Of a stretch of 51,918 bases of DNA, positions 33,367 through 41,572 are shown piece after piece. The position numbers were made by a program, and so were the translations under genes. The DNA is from an uncultured Oscillospiraceae bacterium (GTDB taxonomy: Bacteria; Bacillota; Clostridia; Oscillospirales; Ruminococcaceae): the NCBI GenBank assembly GCA_949299455.1, contig CASGAN010000009.1, positions 1 to 51,918 on the forward strand. The letters run 5' to 3'. The notes under the pieces are model-generated. The model searched no databases, was not told where the DNA came from, and saw only the letters and a list, made by a program, of their open reading frames with translations. Numbering within the stretch: position 1 is the first letter of the stretch; each line of letters opens with the position of its first letter.

Positions 33367-34221
33367 TTATTTTTGCATTGCCAACAGCATTTCGCGGATT
33401 ACTTTGCACGCGGCGGCTGTGGAAATCCCGCTTTGGTCATAGTGGGGGCTTAATTCGTTGACGTCACACGCCACGATGTTTGCATTCGCGCAGACGAGTG
33501 TGACCGCTTCGCGCAGTGCGTCAAATGACACGCCGCCCGGCTCCGGTGTACCGGTTCCCGGGAACACCGACGGATCGAGCACATCAAGATCGACGGTCAG
33601 ATAGACCGGTTTTCCTTTGAGCGCTTCGACACAAGACTTGAGCCCCTCGAAATTAAATTGATTGGTCGATACATGGTCTTTTCCCCATGCAAATTCCGCA
33701 CGATCACCCGAACGGATGCCGAACTGGAAGATCCGGCCGTCGCCTAAGATATCATGACAGCGGCGGAGGACACATGCGTGGGACAGCTTCTGCCCTAAAT
33801 AATCGTCGCGGAGATCGGCGTGCGCATCAAAATGAATGATGTGCAGATCCGGATAACGCTCTGCCACTGCGCGTACTGCGCCGAGTGTCACAAGATGCTC
33901 GCCGCCGATCATAAACGGCCGCTTGTCCGCCGACAAAATTGCAGCGGCGCGTTCTTCGATCATCGAAAGTGCTTTCTCGCAGTCACCGAACGGCAGTTCA
34001 ATGTCACCGCTGTCGAACACGCTGCTGTCGAGCAGATCGCGGTCCTGATACGGGCTATAGGACTCGAGTCCATATGATTCACTGCGTGCCGCACGGCTTC
34101 CAAACCGTGTGCCCGGACGATACGACGTGGTCGAGTCAAACGGCGCGCCGAACAGCACGGTATCCGCTTCCTCAAACGGCACGTCACAGCATAAAAAGGT
34201 TTCAACATTCGGGTTCCACAT
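33367..34221 (-). CDS. speB: Agmatinase
   Basis: A 284-residue ureohydrolase. Mn-binding motifs are GGEHLVTLGA, DAHADLRDDY, SHACVLRR and DLDVLDPSVFPGTGTPEPGG. With arginine decarboxylase in the same operon the substrate should be agmatine, giving putrescine and urea. It overlaps speE by 20 bp, indicating translational coupling. Confidence 0.93.
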   Translation of the reverse strand: MWNPNVETFLCCDVPFEEADTVLFGAPFDSTTSYRPGTRFGSRAARSESYGLESYSPYQDRDLLDSSVFDSGDIELPFGDCEKALSMIEERAAAILSADKRPFMIGGEHLVTLGAVRAVAERYPDLHIIHFDAHADLRDDYLGQKLSHACVLRRCHDILGDGRIFQFGIRSGDRAEFAWGKDHVSTNQFNFEGLKSCVEALKGKPVYLTVDLDVLDPSVFPGTGTPEPGGVSFDALREAVTLVCANANIVACDVNELSPHYDQSGISTAAACKVIREMLLAMQK

Positions 34222-35062
34222 CTAAAAGCATCTCCTCTACATAGGCGGGCAGGTAAAACGCACCTTTGTGGAGCGTTGTCGTGTAATAGCGACAGGACAG
34301 TCCCCGCGCATTCCACTCCGCTTCCCGCAGATTCTTAAGCGGATGGTATTTTTTCGACGCAAAGCCAAAGAGCCAGTGTCCGGACGGATACGTCGGGATG
34401 TGCGCCTGATACAGCCGGCTTAACGGGAACGACTGCACAATGCGTGCGTGGGTGCGCTGCATTGCCGCCACATCCTCGTCATAAAACGGGCTTTCATGCT
34501 GGTTGACCATGATGCCGTCCGCATGCAGTGCTTTATAACAGCTGCCGTAAAATTCTTTTGTAAACAGTCCCTCGCCCGGGCCGAACGGATCGGTCGAGTC
34601 GACGATGATGAGGTCATACGCATCCTCGCACCGGCGCACGAACTTGAGTCCGTCCTCATACCGGATGGACACGCGCGGATCATCAAGGCCTGTCGTTGTA
34701 AACGGCAGATACTCGCGGCAGACCTGCACGACCATCGGATCAATTTCGACCATGTCGATATGCTCGATCGTGTCATAGCGCACAAGCTCACGCACAACGC
34801 CGCCGTCACCAGCGCCGATCACCAGCACGTTTTTGACGTTCGGATGCACTGCCATCGGCACATGCACCATCATCTCGTGATAGATAAACTCGTCCTTTTC
34901 GGTGAGCATCATATAGCCGTCGAGTGTCAAAAACCGGCCGAACTCCGGCGATTCAAACACGTCGATGCGCTGAAATTCGCTTTCGCCGCTGTACAGCTGG
35001 CGGTTTATTCGGATCGACAGCTTCACGTTTTTTGTATGTGGTTCGGAAAACCAAAGCTCCAT
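34202..35062 (-). CDS. speE: Spermidine synthase (putrescine aminopropyltransferase)
   Basis: A 286-residue aminopropyltransferase: GESEFQRIDVFESPEFGR at the N-terminus, the dcSAM-binding GAGDGGVVRELVRYD and catalytic-region DSTDPFGPGEGLFTKEFY. It transfers aminopropyl from decarboxylated AdoMet, made by SpeD in this operon, to putrescine. It lies 4 bp after the arginine decarboxylase gene. Presence beside the alternative CANSDH/NspC route is unusual. Confidence 0.94.
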   Translation of the reverse strand: MELWFSEPHTKNVKLSIRINRQLYSGESEFQRIDVFESPEFGRFLTLDGYMMLTEKDEFIYHEMMVHVPMAVHPNVKNVLVIGAGDGGVVRELVRYDTIEHIDMVEIDPMVVQVCREYLPFTTTGLDDPRVSIRYEDGLKFVRRCEDAYDLIIVDSTDPFGPGEGLFTKEFYGSCYKALHADGIMVNQHESPFYDEDVAAMQRTHARIVQSFPLSRLYQAHIPTYPSGHWLFGFASKKYHPLKNLREAEWNARGLSCRYYTTTLHKGAFYLPAYVEEMLLDVEPEC

Positions 35063-35066
35063 TCGT

Positions 35067-36524
35067 CTACACTCCTTTAATCACATTGAGCCGCTCGGTA
35101 TTTGCATCCTCCGGGCCTGTGAGCGAACAGCCCTTTTCCTTTGCATAAGCAATATAGTCAAGAATCGGTTTTGTGATCTGCTCGCCCGGCGAAAGAATCG
35201 GAATGCCCGGCGGATAGCACATCACAAATTCACTGCAGATGCGTCCGTTCGTCTCCTCAATCGGAAGCGATTCGCTTTCGGAATAAAACGCCTCATGCGG
35301 TGAAAGCGTCACGATCGGCGGGATGTATTCCTGCACCATCAAACCTTTTTTCTCGCCGTGATAGATCCGTTTGATCTCTGCAAGCGCACTGCAAAGCCGC
35401 TCGATTTCGCGCAGTCGGTCGCCGATCGACAGATACGCGAGCACATTGCCGAGATCGCCGAATTCAATCTGAATATCATATTCATCGCGCAACAGATCAT
35501 ACACCTCGATGCCGGCCAAGCCGATGTCGAGCGTGTGAATCGACAGCTTTGTCACGTCAAAATCGAAAATGCTGTCGCCGTTTTTTAATTCCTCGCCGAA
35601 CGCATAGTATCCGCCGATGCTGTTGACTTCGCGGCGGGTGTATTCCGCAAGCGCCGCCACACGTTCAAACTCCTGTCTGCCGCGCATGGCGAGGTTTCTT
35701 CTTGCAATATCAAGGCTCGCCATCAACAGATACGAGCCGGATGTCGTCTGGGTTAAATTGATGATCTGACGCACATGACCCTCGCTCATCGCAGGTCCGA
35801 TGAGCAACAGTGAGCTCTGCGTGAGGCTTCCGCCCGATTTGTGCATCGAAACAGCCGCCATATCGGCGCCGGCATCCATTGCGGAAATCGGCAGGCGGTC
35901 AGAAAAATAAAAGTGTGTGCCGTGCGCCTCATCGGCTAAACACAGCATGCCTGCATCATGCGCAAGCTTTACAATCGCGGGCAGATTTGAACAGATGCCG
36001 TAATACGTCGGGTTATTCACAAGCACAGCTTTAGCATCCGGATTTTCGCGGATCGCCTCTGCCACGGCTTCCACCCGCATGCCGAGCGGAATGCCGAGCG
36101 TTTCATCACACTCGGGATTGACATACACCGGCACTGCACCGCATAAAACAAGCGCGCCCATGACACTTCGGTGAACGTTTCGCGGGAGAATGATCTTTTC
36201 GCCGCGCTTGACGACCGACAGAATCATGCTCTGAATCGCAGAGGTTGTCCCCCCGACCATCAAAAATGCGTGCGCCGCATGAAACGCCTCTGCCGCCAGT
36301 TCCTCCGCATCCCGGATGACCGAAATCGGATGACAGAGGTTATCGAGCGGCTTCATCGAGTTTACGTCCATCATGACGCACTTTTCCCCGAGCAGTTCTT
36401 TAAGCTCCGGGTTGCCGCGTCCGCGTTTATGTCCGGGCACGTCAAACGGCACGACCCGGTTTTTCTGAAAACGGACAAGCGCCTCATAGATCGGGGCGTT
36501 TTCCTGGGTAAGTCCTTTTCTCAT
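35067..36524 (-). CDS. speA: Arginine decarboxylase, Orn/Lys/Arg decarboxylase family (fold I)
   Basis: A 485-residue PLP enzyme of the short, Bacillus SpeA/Cad-like class. It shows VPGHKRGRGNPEL, GGTTSAIQSMI, DEAHGTHFYFSDRLP and the PLP lysine in SMHKSGGSLTQSSLL. Arginine rather than lysine or ornithine is inferred from the agmatinase gene in the operon. It produces agmatine. It ends 4 bp before speE and starts 3 bp after speD. Confidence 0.9.
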   Translation of the reverse strand: MRKGLTQENAPIYEALVRFQKNRVVPFDVPGHKRGRGNPELKELLGEKCVMMDVNSMKPLDNLCHPISVIRDAEELAAEAFHAAHAFLMVGGTTSAIQSMILSVVKRGEKIILPRNVHRSVMGALVLCGAVPVYVNPECDETLGIPLGMRVEAVAEAIRENPDAKAVLVNNPTYYGICSNLPAIVKLAHDAGMLCLADEAHGTHFYFSDRLPISAMDAGADMAAVSMHKSGGSLTQSSLLLIGPAMSEGHVRQIINLTQTTSGSYLLMASLDIARRNLAMRGRQEFERVAALAEYTRREVNSIGGYYAFGEELKNGDSIFDFDVTKLSIHTLDIGLAGIEVYDLLRDEYDIQIEFGDLGNVLAYLSIGDRLREIERLCSALAEIKRIYHGEKKGLMVQEYIPPIVTLSPHEAFYSESESLPIEETNGRICSEFVMCYPPGIPILSPGEQITKPILDYIAYAKEKGCSLTGPEDANTERLNVIKGV

Positions 36525-36527
36525 CGT

Positions 36528-37292
36528 TTAGTAAATGTTCCTTCCGCTGAATATTTCAATCATTTCCCGCCGCAGATTCTCCATGATCGAAAGCCGCACT
36601 GCCGGCGACAGCTCATAGAGATCGGTTTTAAAGAGATAGTTTTGCAGATCCACTTCTTTAATCATCATTTTGGTGTGGAACAGGTTTGCGCTGTAGACAT
36701 TCAAATCCACCGTATCGTACCGGTGCAGAATCTCGTCCGAGATATAGTCCTGAATCGACGTCATTTTGTGGTCCATAAACAGCTTTTTGCCGCTTAAATC
36801 GCGGGTAAATCCGCGCACACGGTAATCCATCGTGATGATGTCCGAATCAAAGGAGCTAATCAGATAATCGAGCGTCGAAAGCGGTGTGATCTCGCCGCAG
36901 GTTGCAACGTCGATATCAACGCGGAAGGTCGCCAAGAAGGTTTCCGGATGGTATTCGGGATAGGTGTGCACGGTGACATGGCTTTTGTCAAGGTGTGCCA
37001 CCTGTGTTTCGCCTGCAACCGGAATCATCGACTGTTCGGCAATCAGAATCGTGACTGACGCGCCCTGCGGGTCATAGTCCTGCCGCGATACGTTTAAAAC
37101 CTTTGCGCCGATCATATTGGTGAGCGTCAGCAAAATATTCGTCAGTCGCTCGGAGTTGTACTGCTCATCGATATAGTCGATATAATCGCGCTGTTCCCGC
37201 GGTGTCTTCGCATAGCACACGTCGTAGATATTAAAACTCAGCGCCTTTGTCAGATTGTTAAAGCCGTAAAGCTTCATTTTATTCTGTTCCAC
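36528..37292 (-). CDS. speD: S-adenosylmethionine decarboxylase proenzyme, E. coli class
   Basis: The 254-residue size and the motifs [23 protein letters not shown]-like [29 protein letters not shown] and [17 protein letters not shown] match class 1A SpeD. Self-cleavage at Lys-Ser of LDKSH generates the pyruvoyl cofactor. The GTG at 37292 is chosen because GGGGAG lies seven bases upstream; an ATG five codons later (37277) is the alternative. A longer frame upstream runs through the terminator hairpin and is not coding. First gene of the polyamine operon. Confidence 0.94.
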   Translation of the reverse strand: MEQNKMKLYGFNNLTKALSFNIYDVCYAKTPREQRDYIDYIDEQYNSERLTNILLTLTNMIGAKVLNVSRQDYDPQGASVTILIAEQSMIPVAGETQVAHLDKSHVTVHTYPEYHPETFLATFRVDIDVATCGEITPLSTLDYLISSFDSDIITMDYRVRGFTRDLSGKKLFMDHKMTSIQDYISDEILHRYDTVDLNVYSANLFHTKMMIKEVDLQNYLFKTDLYELSPAVRLSIMENLRREMIEIFSGRNIY

Positions 37293-37324
37293 GTTTGTTC
37301 TCCCCAATTCGGCGTTTTTCCTCA

Positions 37325-37369
37325 ATAAAAAATAAAAACAGGCAATATGCATTTTCGCATATCGCCTGT
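37325..37369 (-). terminator. Terminator or attenuator before speD
   Basis: A 13-bp stem with one mismatch (37338-37350 with 37357-37369) is followed on the minus strand by TTTTTATTTTTTATTG. It ends only about 33 bp before the speD start, so speD transcription needs read-through or a promoter inside the leader. Confidence 0.85.
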
Positions 37370-37694
37370 GTGATTTCATTCGTTTTACCTGTGAGGATGA
37401 GCGTACAGCACCAAAGCGAATCGAAATCATTAAAATCTCAGAGTTTTCATAGCAAATATCTCACGCTTACTACTCGTATTGACCGTTTCACAAGTTGATG
37501 TGCAAAAAGCACTTTGGTTATAAAGGAACCAACTTATAAAATTTGAGTTTCAAACTCAATCAATAAGGCGGAAAAGCCCGCCAATCGGCAGTTGACCCGG
37601 CTGTCCGTATGGCCTTGACCCGAAACGCTCGGGTGGTCAAAATTAGAATATTTGCATGGAGATTTTGATTCGGATTCTCTCATTTCCACACGTT
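37325..37694 (-). ncRNA. Structured leader or stand-alone RNA upstream of the polyamine operon
   Basis: A promoter at 37729-37701 and a terminator at 37369-37325 bracket about 370 nt with no coding gene. The RNA folds by eye into many stems: a GGCGG/CCGCC hairpin (plus-strand 37567-37582), an 8-bp TTGAGTTT palindrome near 37543-37560, a three-way junction closed by AAGUUG/CAACUU (37535-37530 with 37497-37492) with a GUGC-U5-GCAC arm (37512-37500), and a long stem pairing 37372-37382 with 37417-37428. GGGUCAA occurs twice and GGUCAA once, facing a UUGACC at 37640-37635. I could not match it to a riboswitch class; the raiA-type clostridial RNA is one candidate to test. Confidence 0.55.
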
Positions 37695-37700
37695 ATTTTT

Positions 37701-37729
37701 AATGTATCATATTACTGTTGATTTGTCAA
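37701..37729 (-). promoter_or_regulatory. Promoter of the leader RNA / polyamine operon
   Basis: On the minus strand TTGACA (37729-37724), a 17-bp spacer and TACATT (37706-37701). The -35 is a perfect match. Confidence 0.75.
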
Positions 37730-37737
37730 ATCATTTT

Positions 37738-38121
37738 TCACTTGCGCACATACCGCTTGGTCAGCATGGAATCGCTCAGTTCCATTGAAACCAAAATGGT
37801 CGGCTCATATTCGGTGACGGTGCTCGACAGATAATTTCCAAGCATCGGAAACGAATACGCTTCAATCGCATTGTCGAACGCGGCTTTACGCTCATTGTCC
37901 GCCGCACCCGGCATCGTCATTTCAATTTTCAGCTCTTTTCCCTCGGCATATGCAACGACATTCACATTTTCTCCGGCCGCTTTGCAGATGTCATGAAGTT
38001 CCTCATTCATTTTCGGTGATTCCACAAACTCAGCCAAAGGCACCTTGTCATCGGAGCAAGCACACAACGCCATCGTGCAGGCCATCACCACCGCCAATAA
38101 AACCGCCATTTTTCGTTTCAT
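37738..38121 (-). CDS. Small lipoprotein, paralogue array member 7
   Basis: A 127-residue lipoprotein: signal MKRKMAVLLAVVMACTMAL, lipobox LCAC. The core is shorter than in its neighbours (ENVNVVAYAEGKELKIEMTM then a helix and a final strand, TILVSMELSDSML). It resembles DUF4854-type clostridial lipoproteins in layout. It is last in the array, and its RBS leader AAAGAGGATGCGTT is nearly the same as that of member 6. Function unknown. Confidence 0.8.
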   Translation of the reverse strand: MKRKMAVLLAVVMACTMALCACSDDKVPLAEFVESPKMNEELHDICKAAGENVNVVAYAEGKELKIEMTMPGAADNERKAAFDNAIEAYSFPMLGNYLSSTVTEYEPTILVSMELSDSMLTKRYVRK

Positions 38122-38145
38122 AACGCATCCTCTTTTCTATATCTG

Positions 38146-38550
38146 CTAGCTTTGGAGCTCAAACGACTTCGTCGCACTGCCGCTTTTATCGGAACACTGA
38201 ATCTGTGCACACGGATAATCCACGCCTTTTTGCTGAATCTGTAAAAGCAGTGTGTGAATCTCTTCGCCGCAGACATCAAAAATGTCATTGTACGCTGCTT
38301 CATCTGTCCGTGTCGTTTTGACAGTGAAGAGCAAAACGTTTCCGTCGACAGAAACGTTCACCGGTTCTGTGCTTTCCGCTTCTTCCTGAAGCGTTTCGCA
38401 GATTGTCTGCACAAGCGGCTCTTGTTCCACTGCTTTCTGCATCGTCTGCTCCCAGTCTGCAACCAGCTCTTCCCCCTGCTTTTGCTGACAGCCGCACAGA
38501 CAAATCACCGCAGTCAATAAAGCCGCCAGCACCATCGTCATCTTTCTCAT
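38146..38550 (-). CDS. Small lipoprotein, paralogue array member 6
   Basis: A 134-residue lipoprotein with signal MRKMTMVLAALLTAVICLC and lipobox LCGC. After a helical region (WEQTMQKAVEQEPLVQTICE) comes STEPVNVSVDGNVLLFTVKT, then a helix, GVDYPCAQIQCSDKSG and a final SFEL. The STEP-VxVS-NxxxFxVK segment and the G-x-x-YP end are shared with members 3-5. RBS leader AAAGAGGGTGCGCA. Function unknown; probably anchored on the outer face of the membrane. Confidence 0.82.
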   Translation of the reverse strand: MRKMTMVLAALLTAVICLCGCQQKQGEELVADWEQTMQKAVEQEPLVQTICETLQEEAESTEPVNVSVDGNVLLFTVKTTRTDEAAYNDIFDVCGEEIHTLLLQIQQKGVDYPCAQIQCSDKSGSATKSFELQS

Positions 38551-38585
38551 TGCGCACCCTCTTTTCTTTCACCGCAAGGTGTTAC

Positions 38586-39179
38586 TCAACCCACATCAGG
38601 AAGTCCCCACGTCTGCGAAAACAACTCGCCATCCGGACACGTACACACAATCGTTACGTATGGATACAGCACACCGTTTTCGCGCATTTCATAAAGCAGC
38701 CGCAACACATATTCGCCGCCTGCAAGCGTCACATCCGTTCTGACATCCGAATCCTCGCGCGTCGTTTTCACCGAAAACGTAATCACATTTTCCTCCACCG
38801 AAACGTCTGCCGGCTCCGTACTCTGCGCCTTTTTTTCGAGATCTTCGCAGATTTTTGGTGTAAACTCGCTTGCAGCTGCTGTTTCCGTCATTTTTTGCTC
38901 CCAGATGGCAAACAGCGTTTCAAGATCGTATTTTCCCCACACATCTTCGCGTGTGATCATGCTTTGTTCCGGATTCTGTGCAGAGGATTCCGGTGTGATT
39001 TCGGCGGTTTCCGTCTCAGAGGATTCTCTTTGTTCCGTTTCTGAGTCATGCACGAACACTCCGTCCAGAACCGGCGAATCATCAAACAGACGGATCTCAT
39101 CAGACCGATTGCATCCTGCAAACAACGAAGCGCACAAGCCGGCTGCAAGCAGCAAACACCCGATTCGCATCCCCTTCAT
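38586..39179 (-). CDS. Small lipoprotein, paralogue array member 5, with Ser/Glu-rich insert
   Basis: About 197 residues from ATG 39179 (a GTG three codons earlier is possible). Signal peptide with lipobox LFAGC. Between the lipobox and the shared core lies an insert of about 50 residues rich in Glu, Ser and Thr (SETEQRESSETETAEITPE), probably a flexible tether. The core is STEPADVSVEENVITFSVKT and GVLYPYVTIVC. It is the longest member. Function unknown. Confidence 0.8.
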   Translation of the reverse strand: MKGMRIGCLLLAAGLCASLFAGCNRSDEIRLFDDSPVLDGVFVHDSETEQRESSETETAEITPESSAQNPEQSMITREDVWGKYDLETLFAIWEQKMTETAAASEFTPKICEDLEKKAQSTEPADVSVEENVITFSVKTTREDSDVRTDVTLAGGEYVLRLLYEMRENGVLYPYVTIVCTCPDGELFSQTWGLPDVG

Positions 39180-39230
39180 ATGATTCACATCTCCGTTTCA
39201 TTAATCAAACGCTGTCCGCATCATATACGT

Positions 39231-39686
39231 TTATGATTCAAGCGCAAACGTCTGCGCAGACATTCCTGTCGCTCGTTTCCATACAATTTCGATATTCGGA
39301 TACTCGATACCGCTCTCTTTCATATGTGCAAGCAATCGATCGATTTTCCCGTTCGTTTTTTCGGCCATTCGTTGGAGCAGATCAATCGCTTCGCTCTCGC
39401 TTTTGACAGTAAAGCGAATTAAGTTCTCTTCTGCCGAAACATCCACCGGCTCTGTACTTTGCGATTCCTCAATCAGCATCTGAGAGATTTCCTCAACCAG
39501 CGGATCGGTCTTGATGATCTCTTCGTTCTTTTCTTCCCATTCAGCAAGCATCTGTGCGTACGCGTCAACCGATGATTCCTGCGGATTCTCCTGTTTTTCC
39601 CCGGCCGGTTCACCGGATGCGCCGCATCCTGCAAGCAACGAAGTGCACAAAACTGCCGCAATCAAAATCGTCATTTGCTTCTTCAC
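39231..39686 (-). CDS. Small lipoprotein, paralogue array member 4
   Basis: 151 residues from a GTG at 39686, chosen because AAGGGA lies just upstream and the signal peptide VKKQMTILIAAVLCTSLL with lipobox LAGC then starts correctly; the longer frame would put charged residues before it. The core STEPVDVSAEENLIRFTVKS and GIEYPNIEIVW is closest to members 5 and 6. Function unknown. Confidence 0.8.
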   Translation of the reverse strand: MKKQMTILIAAVLCTSLLAGCGASGEPAGEKQENPQESSVDAYAQMLAEWEEKNEEIIKTDPLVEEISQMLIEESQSTEPVDVSAEENLIRFTVKSESEAIDLLQRMAEKTNGKIDRLLAHMKESGIEYPNIEIVWKRATGMSAQTFALES

Positions 39687-39722
39687 TGCGCATCCCTTAC
39701 TTTCCTTTCGTGACCGCACATC

Positions 39723-40205
39723 TTATCCCAAATCAAACGACCGGCTTCCGGTACTGCCTCTGCTTGAATATTCAATCACTGCGCTCGGATAATCGACGCC
39801 TTTTTCTTTGATTGTTTGAAGCAGCTGCTCAATCTCCTCTGTGCACGCGGTCACCACGTCGTTGTACGCCTCTTTATCGTCACGCGAAATCTTTACCATA
39901 AAATAGACGGTGGTCTGTTCGACGCGATAGCCCACATCATTGACTCCGCCGGAAGCTTCTTTGAGCTTTTCGAGAATCTCTGTCATAACCGGCTCTCTTT
40001 TGATGGTCTTTTCAATCATTTGCTGCCAAACATCAAGCATCTGCTCATGCGTATCCGCCGGCGATTCCGTCTGCCCGCGTGAATATTCAATCGCCGGCTC
40101 ACCGTGGAACAGATCAATTTCATCCGATGCTCCGCACCCCGCAAGCAAGAGGGCGCACGCTCCTGCGGCAGTGAACAATGAAACCATCCGTTTGATCTGT
40201 TTCAT
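39723..40205 (-). CDS. Small lipoprotein, paralogue array member 3
   Basis: 160 residues from ATG 40205 (GGGAGG eight bases upstream). Signal MKQIKRMVSLFTAAGACALL, lipobox LAGC. The core VEQTTVYFMVKISRDDKEAY and KGVDYPSAVIEYSSRG aligns with member 6. The SDEIDLFHGEPAIEY segment after the lipobox resembles SDEIRLFDDSPVLDG of member 5, so these two share both ends. Function unknown. Confidence 0.8.
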   Translation of the reverse strand: MKQIKRMVSLFTAAGACALLLAGCGASDEIDLFHGEPAIEYSRGQTESPADTHEQMLDVWQQMIEKTIKREPVMTEILEKLKEASGGVNDVGYRVEQTTVYFMVKISRDDKEAYNDVVTACTEEIEQLLQTIKEKGVDYPSAVIEYSSRGSTGSRSFDLG

Positions 40206-40241
40206 AGAACACACCTCCCGCTTTTACAGACATCTCTTCTG

Positions 40242-40688
40242 TCAATTTACATAGTACAGTTTTGAACAGGAACCCTCCGCGTTGCTGATGCACAAATTCA
40301 CAATCGGCTCATCAATTCCAAACCGTTCCATCTCCTCAAGGATTTTTGTCAGAACAGGTCTGCACGCTGTATCGATTTCTTCCAACCGCTGCTGCGGAGA
40401 TTCATCCGAAAACATCATCCATATTTCAAGAATGTTTTCATTTGCGCATACAACCAAATCTTCTTTTGTTTTCACATAACGGGATAACTCCTCAATCGCA
40501 TCGTTCATGAACTGTGAGCGGATGAACGCGCGCAGCTGATTTGCTTTTTCCTCTGCCTGAAGCTCTTCCGTACTTTTTTCAGGCTCTTTGATAGATGTCT
40601 GCGGTAATCCCGCTCCACTAAAACCGGAGCACGCTGTGCAAAACAGCATGACTGTCACGATAATAAAACACATCAGTCCCCGCTTCAT
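40242..40688 (-). CDS. Small lipoprotein, paralogue array member 2
   Basis: 148 residues from ATG 40688 (AGGAGG ten bases upstream; a TTG two codons earlier is possible). Signal MKRGLMCFIIVTVMLF, lipobox CTAC. It is more diverged: core LVVCANENILEIWMMF, then RFGIDEPIVNLCISNAEG. It is the first gene of the main array transcript and has a consensus promoter. Confidence 0.78.
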   Translation of the reverse strand: MKRGLMCFIIVTVMLFCTACSGFSGAGLPQTSIKEPEKSTEELQAEEKANQLRAFIRSQFMNDAIEELSRYVKTKEDLVVCANENILEIWMMFSDESPQQRLEEIDTACRPVLTKILEEMERFGIDEPIVNLCISNAEGSCSKLYYVN

Positions 40689-40735
40689 AATCAATACACC
40701 TCCTTGTTGTAGATTTATACAGTTTCTCTATTGTC

Positions 40736-40764
40736 ATCATAGCGCATTTTCTTTGTTTTGTCAA
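40736..40764 (-). promoter_or_regulatory. Promoter of the six-gene lipoprotein operon
   Basis: On the minus strand TTGACA (40764-40759), a 17-bp spacer and TATGAT (40741-40736), about 48 bp before the ATG at 40688. It lies downstream of a terminator, so the array is split into one plus six genes. Confidence 0.82.
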
Positions 40765-40802
40765 TCAAATCTTCACATTTTTTTGCGATTGTGTTTAAAA
40801 AG

Positions 40803-40836
40803 AAAAAGGATGGTGCAGATTTGCACCATCCTTTTT
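40803..40836 (-). terminator. Terminator after lipoprotein array member 1
   Basis: A 15-bp perfect stem (40803-40817 with 40822-40836, loop GATT) with A/T runs at both ends; on the minus strand it is followed by TTTTTCTTTTTAAA. Confidence 0.88.
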
Positions 40837-40876
40837 GACCTTATTCTCTTTTTGCATCACATTCGCATCTGTTCAA

Positions 40877-41389
40877 TCAATCTTCGCTGGAGAATTGTGT
40901 ATCCGAAAGGACTGTGCCGTCCGGATTCTGGAATACAACCTGCACCAGCACCTCATCGGCACTGACAACAAGTTTCACTTGTTTCGCAACCATCTGGAAC
41001 GTGGACGCTTGTTTTTCCATCTGTTCGTCAAGGATCGGGCCGATCGTTGCCGGGTCCATCGCTTCCTCATATGTATAGGTATAAATGAGCATGTTGCCCT
41101 GTGCGGACACTTCAATGTTCATACCGCTCACAGAAGCGCGCAGCGAATCAAGCATTTTCTGCATTTCTTCTGTTTTTAAATAATCCTCAACCGAATCATA
41201 CAGTCCGAGGCCGTCTCCCTCATTTTCCTGGCTGTCCTCATCCTGATCGTCTTCAATGTCGCTCACAATCGACGGCGCAGAAGAATCCTCTTCCTCTTTC
41301 TGTTTAAACATTGCGGGGTTGATCATACAGCCCGAAAATAACACGATCACCAAGGCAAGCGCACCCGCAATCATCCATCTGTTTTTCAT
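40877..41389 (-). CDS. Lipoprotein, paralogue array member 1, with acidic linker
   Basis: 170 residues from ATG 41389, nine bases after AGGAGG; an upstream in-frame ATG at 41407 overlaps that RBS. Signal MKNRWMIAGALALVIVL, lipobox FSGC, then an acidic linker (DIEDDQDEDSQENEGDG) and the core MNIEVSAQGNMLIYTYTYEE. The end VLVQVVFQNPDGTVLSDTQF is typical of DUF4854-like lipoproteins. It has its own terminator. Function unknown. Confidence 0.8.
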   Translation of the reverse strand: MKNRWMIAGALALVIVLFSGCMINPAMFKQKEEEDSSAPSIVSDIEDDQDEDSQENEGDGLGLYDSVEDYLKTEEMQKMLDSLRASVSGMNIEVSAQGNMLIYTYTYEEAMDPATIGPILDEQMEKQASTFQMVAKQVKLVVSADEVLVQVVFQNPDGTVLSDTQFSSED

Positions 41390-41410
41390 CACATCATACC
41401 TCCTCATTTA

Positions 41411-41447
41411 TGTGAAAATAACAAATTTTATTTTCACAAAATTTGTT
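41411..41447 (-). promoter_or_regulatory. Two overlapping inverted repeats in the leader of lipoprotein member 1
   Basis: TGTGAAAATAA (41411-41421) pairs with 41428-41438, and AACAAATTTT (41420-41429) pairs with 41438-41447. The two stems share bases and exclude each other. Upstream on the minus strand is a TATAAT near 41475. They could be alternative leader folds or a DNA operator. Confidence 0.45.
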
Positions 41448-41572
41448 GATGCAAAAAAGAGTTTCAGCTTTTTATTATAATCCATCACAAATCAGCCGCA
41501 CTGTTCTTGGAATACGCACAGCAACTCGCATCATTTGTGATGAACAATAATCGTTTTGCTTTGATTTTCACA

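Noticed and set aside
36528-37430. Longer 300-residue SpeD
   Set aside because: The extra N-terminus is translated through the terminator hairpin and bears no similarity to SpeD; a GTG with a good RBS exists at 37292.
37560-37640. Cobalamin or AdoMet riboswitch in the polyamine leader
   Set aside because: Some GCC/GGC-rich stretches look suggestive, but the invariant core sequences of these classes are missing on both strands.
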